This document shows positions 15,344 to 16,131 of a stretch of DNA of 16,131 nucleotides, one piece after another. The stretch covers positions 571 through 16,701 of the forward strand of contig DMKK01000236.1 in the NCBI GenBank assembly GCA_003454335.1, written 5' to 3'. Made by a program: the position numbers and the translations under genes. Each line of letters opens with the position of its first letter. The first letter of the stretch is position 1. The stretch comes from Gammaproteobacteria bacterium. Its GTDB lineage: Bacteria; Pseudomonadota; Gammaproteobacteria; UBA9214. The notes below the pieces were generated by a model that was not told the DNA's origin, searched no databases, and worked only from the letters and a program-made list of their open reading frames with translations.

Positions 15344-15926
15344 GCGGCAGTCCATGTCAGCCTGCGGTGCAACGTGCGGGCTGGTGCTGCTGGTGACGGG
15401 CTGTGACTCTGCACCGGGCACTGATGTTGACAGTGACAGTATTGCCGCGCTGGAACGGCAACTGGAGATTGGCCGTCATGAACAACTGGTCAGTCTCAAG
15501 TCTGACCCGGCCAGCACGCTGACTGACTTTACTACCGACGGTTGCAGCGGTGGCCTGACCATTGGCTGGGAGTACCTCGCAGGGAGAATCGCGAGCTTTC
15601 AGGAGCAGCACGGTACGCAACCGGCCTGGGAGGAATGCTGCATTGCGCACGATCGCCGTTATTACACCGGCGGCACCGGCACGGTGGCGGCAAGCGAGAG
15701 TTTCAGGCTGCGCAGGGAGGCCGATCTTGAACTGCAGACCTGCGTCATGGAAACCGGTGCCCAACGAGCGCCGGTCCTGAGCCAGGAATACGGGTTGTCA
15801 GTCGATCATGTCGAGGAGCTTTATGACGTTGTTGCCGAACTTATGTACCGGGCTGTACGCATTGGCGGGGTTCCCTGTTCCGGCTTGCCCTGGCGCTGGG
15901 GATATGGCTGGCCCGAATGTCAGTGA
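15330..15926 (+). CDS. Lipoprotein with phospholipase A2-like active-site signature
   Basis: The ATG at 15330 gives 198 residues (a GTG at 15327 would add one). The signal ends in LLVTGC, with lipidated Cys25 and Asp at +2. The mature part carries DGCSGG at 70-75, resembling the PLA2 calcium loop, and WEECCIAHDRRYYTGGT at 100-116, which matches the PLA2 helix signature CCxxHDxxY with a His107-Asp108 pair. ADLELQTCV at 131-139 then supplies the second conserved Asp (132) and a pairing Cys (138). More Cys at 183 and 197 may form a disulfide. I infer calcium-dependent hydrolysis of the sn-2 ester of phospholipids, at the membrane and in the periplasm. Identification rests on this motif set, not on a full-length match. 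It is coupled to the GDPD gene, whose enzyme would process deacylated products. Confidence 0.82.
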   Translation: MSHRKRQSMSACGATCGLVLLVTGCDSAPGTDVDSDSIAALERQLEIGRHEQLVSLKSDPASTLTDFTTDGCSGGLTIGWEYLAGRIASFQEQHGTQPAWEECCIAHDRRYYTGGTGTVAASESFRLRREADLELQTCVMETGAQRAPVLSQEYGLSVDHVEELYDVVAELMYRAVRIGGVPCSGLPWRWGYGWPECQ

Positions 15927-16005
15927 AGCGCAAGCGGTCTGATTTTTCGCCGCTCCTGCATCACCAGAATTGAGACAATGGCAGTAGGATATGCTGTCTC
16001 GATAC

Positions 16006-16057
16006 TGTGGGAGCGCCGTCCCCGGCGCGAATTCGCGGCGAGGACGCCGCTCCCACA
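16006..16057. repeat. 52-base inverted repeat (TGTGGGAGCG family), possible terminator
   Basis: TGTGGGAGCG at 16006-16015 pairs with CGCTCCCACA at 16048-16057. Inside, CGTCC pairs with GGACG after one C-C mismatch, and the centre is the perfect palindrome CGCGAATTCGCG (16026-16037). Elements of this shape are dispersed in gammaproteobacterial genomes as REP-like palindromes. It lies 79 bases after the PLA2-like gene and is followed by AT-rich sequence, so it may end that transcript. It is unrelated in sequence to the other repeat family in the window. Confidence 0.75.
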
Positions 16058-16116
16058 ATTAATATATTTTACAATGATCGGGCATATTACCTGCCCTGCG
16101 CTGGAAAGCAGAGAAA

Positions 16117-16125
16117 TGGTATGAT
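16117..16125 (+). promoter_or_regulatory. Candidate extended -10 element at window end
   Basis: The bases TGGTATGAT form an extended -10 (TGn then TATGAT). No good -35 is seen 16-18 bases upstream. If real, it would drive a gene starting beyond the window. Confidence is low because only the hexamer and the TG support it. Confidence 0.3.
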
Positions 16126-16131
16126 CGCCTG

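Overview
The window looks like a chromosomal segment of a gammaproteobacterium with fairly high GC. The left end carries the end of hisZ followed by purA, the order found in gammaproteobacteria such as Pseudomonas, where these genes sit downstream of hflKC. The species cannot be named from the sequence. All convincing genes are on the + strand. The many long antisense frames are shadows.

Layout. 1-2148: housekeeping hisZ (5' end missing) and purA. 2149-2468: intergenic, with a strong promoter candidate and a repeat element. 2469-11953: a nine-gene block for an envelope energy-transducing machine. In order it holds an exported coiled-coil protein, an exported TPR protein, a TPR lipoprotein, a 91-residue exported protein, a TolQ/ExbB-type proton channel, two ExbD/TolR-type proteins, a TonB-like protein with an AgmX/PglI-type C-terminal domain, and a Sel1 plus lytic transglycosylase protein. 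Most junctions overlap or abut. The exception is a 226-base gap filled with repeats just before the channel gene. 12145-15926: an exported M20 amidohydrolase, a membrane-anchored glycerophosphodiester phosphodiesterase, and a lipoprotein with a phospholipase A2-like active-site signature. 15927-16131: a large inverted repeat and the start of a promoter for a gene beyond the window.

How the genes may work together. One TolQ homologue, two ExbD homologues, a one-pass protein with an AgmX-type tail, and periplasmic and outer-membrane TPR proteins make up the same parts list as the core of the Myxococcus Agl-Glt gliding machinery. The cytoplasmic MglA/AglZ platform and the outer-membrane barrel subunits are not in this window. 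I infer a proton-driven, envelope-spanning force transducer of unknown output, coupled to local peptidoglycan cutting by the co-transcribed transglycosylase. One ExbD keeps the conserved membrane Asp and the other has Ser there, which suggests an asymmetric stator. The last two genes form a plausible phospholipid-breakdown pair, with a PLA2-like deacylase and a phosphodiesterase on the same membrane face.

Two families of intergenic inverted repeats decorate the region. One has arms containing GATGGGTACG and TTTACCCATCCTAC and occurs three times. The other, with ends reading TGTGGGAGCG, occurs once.
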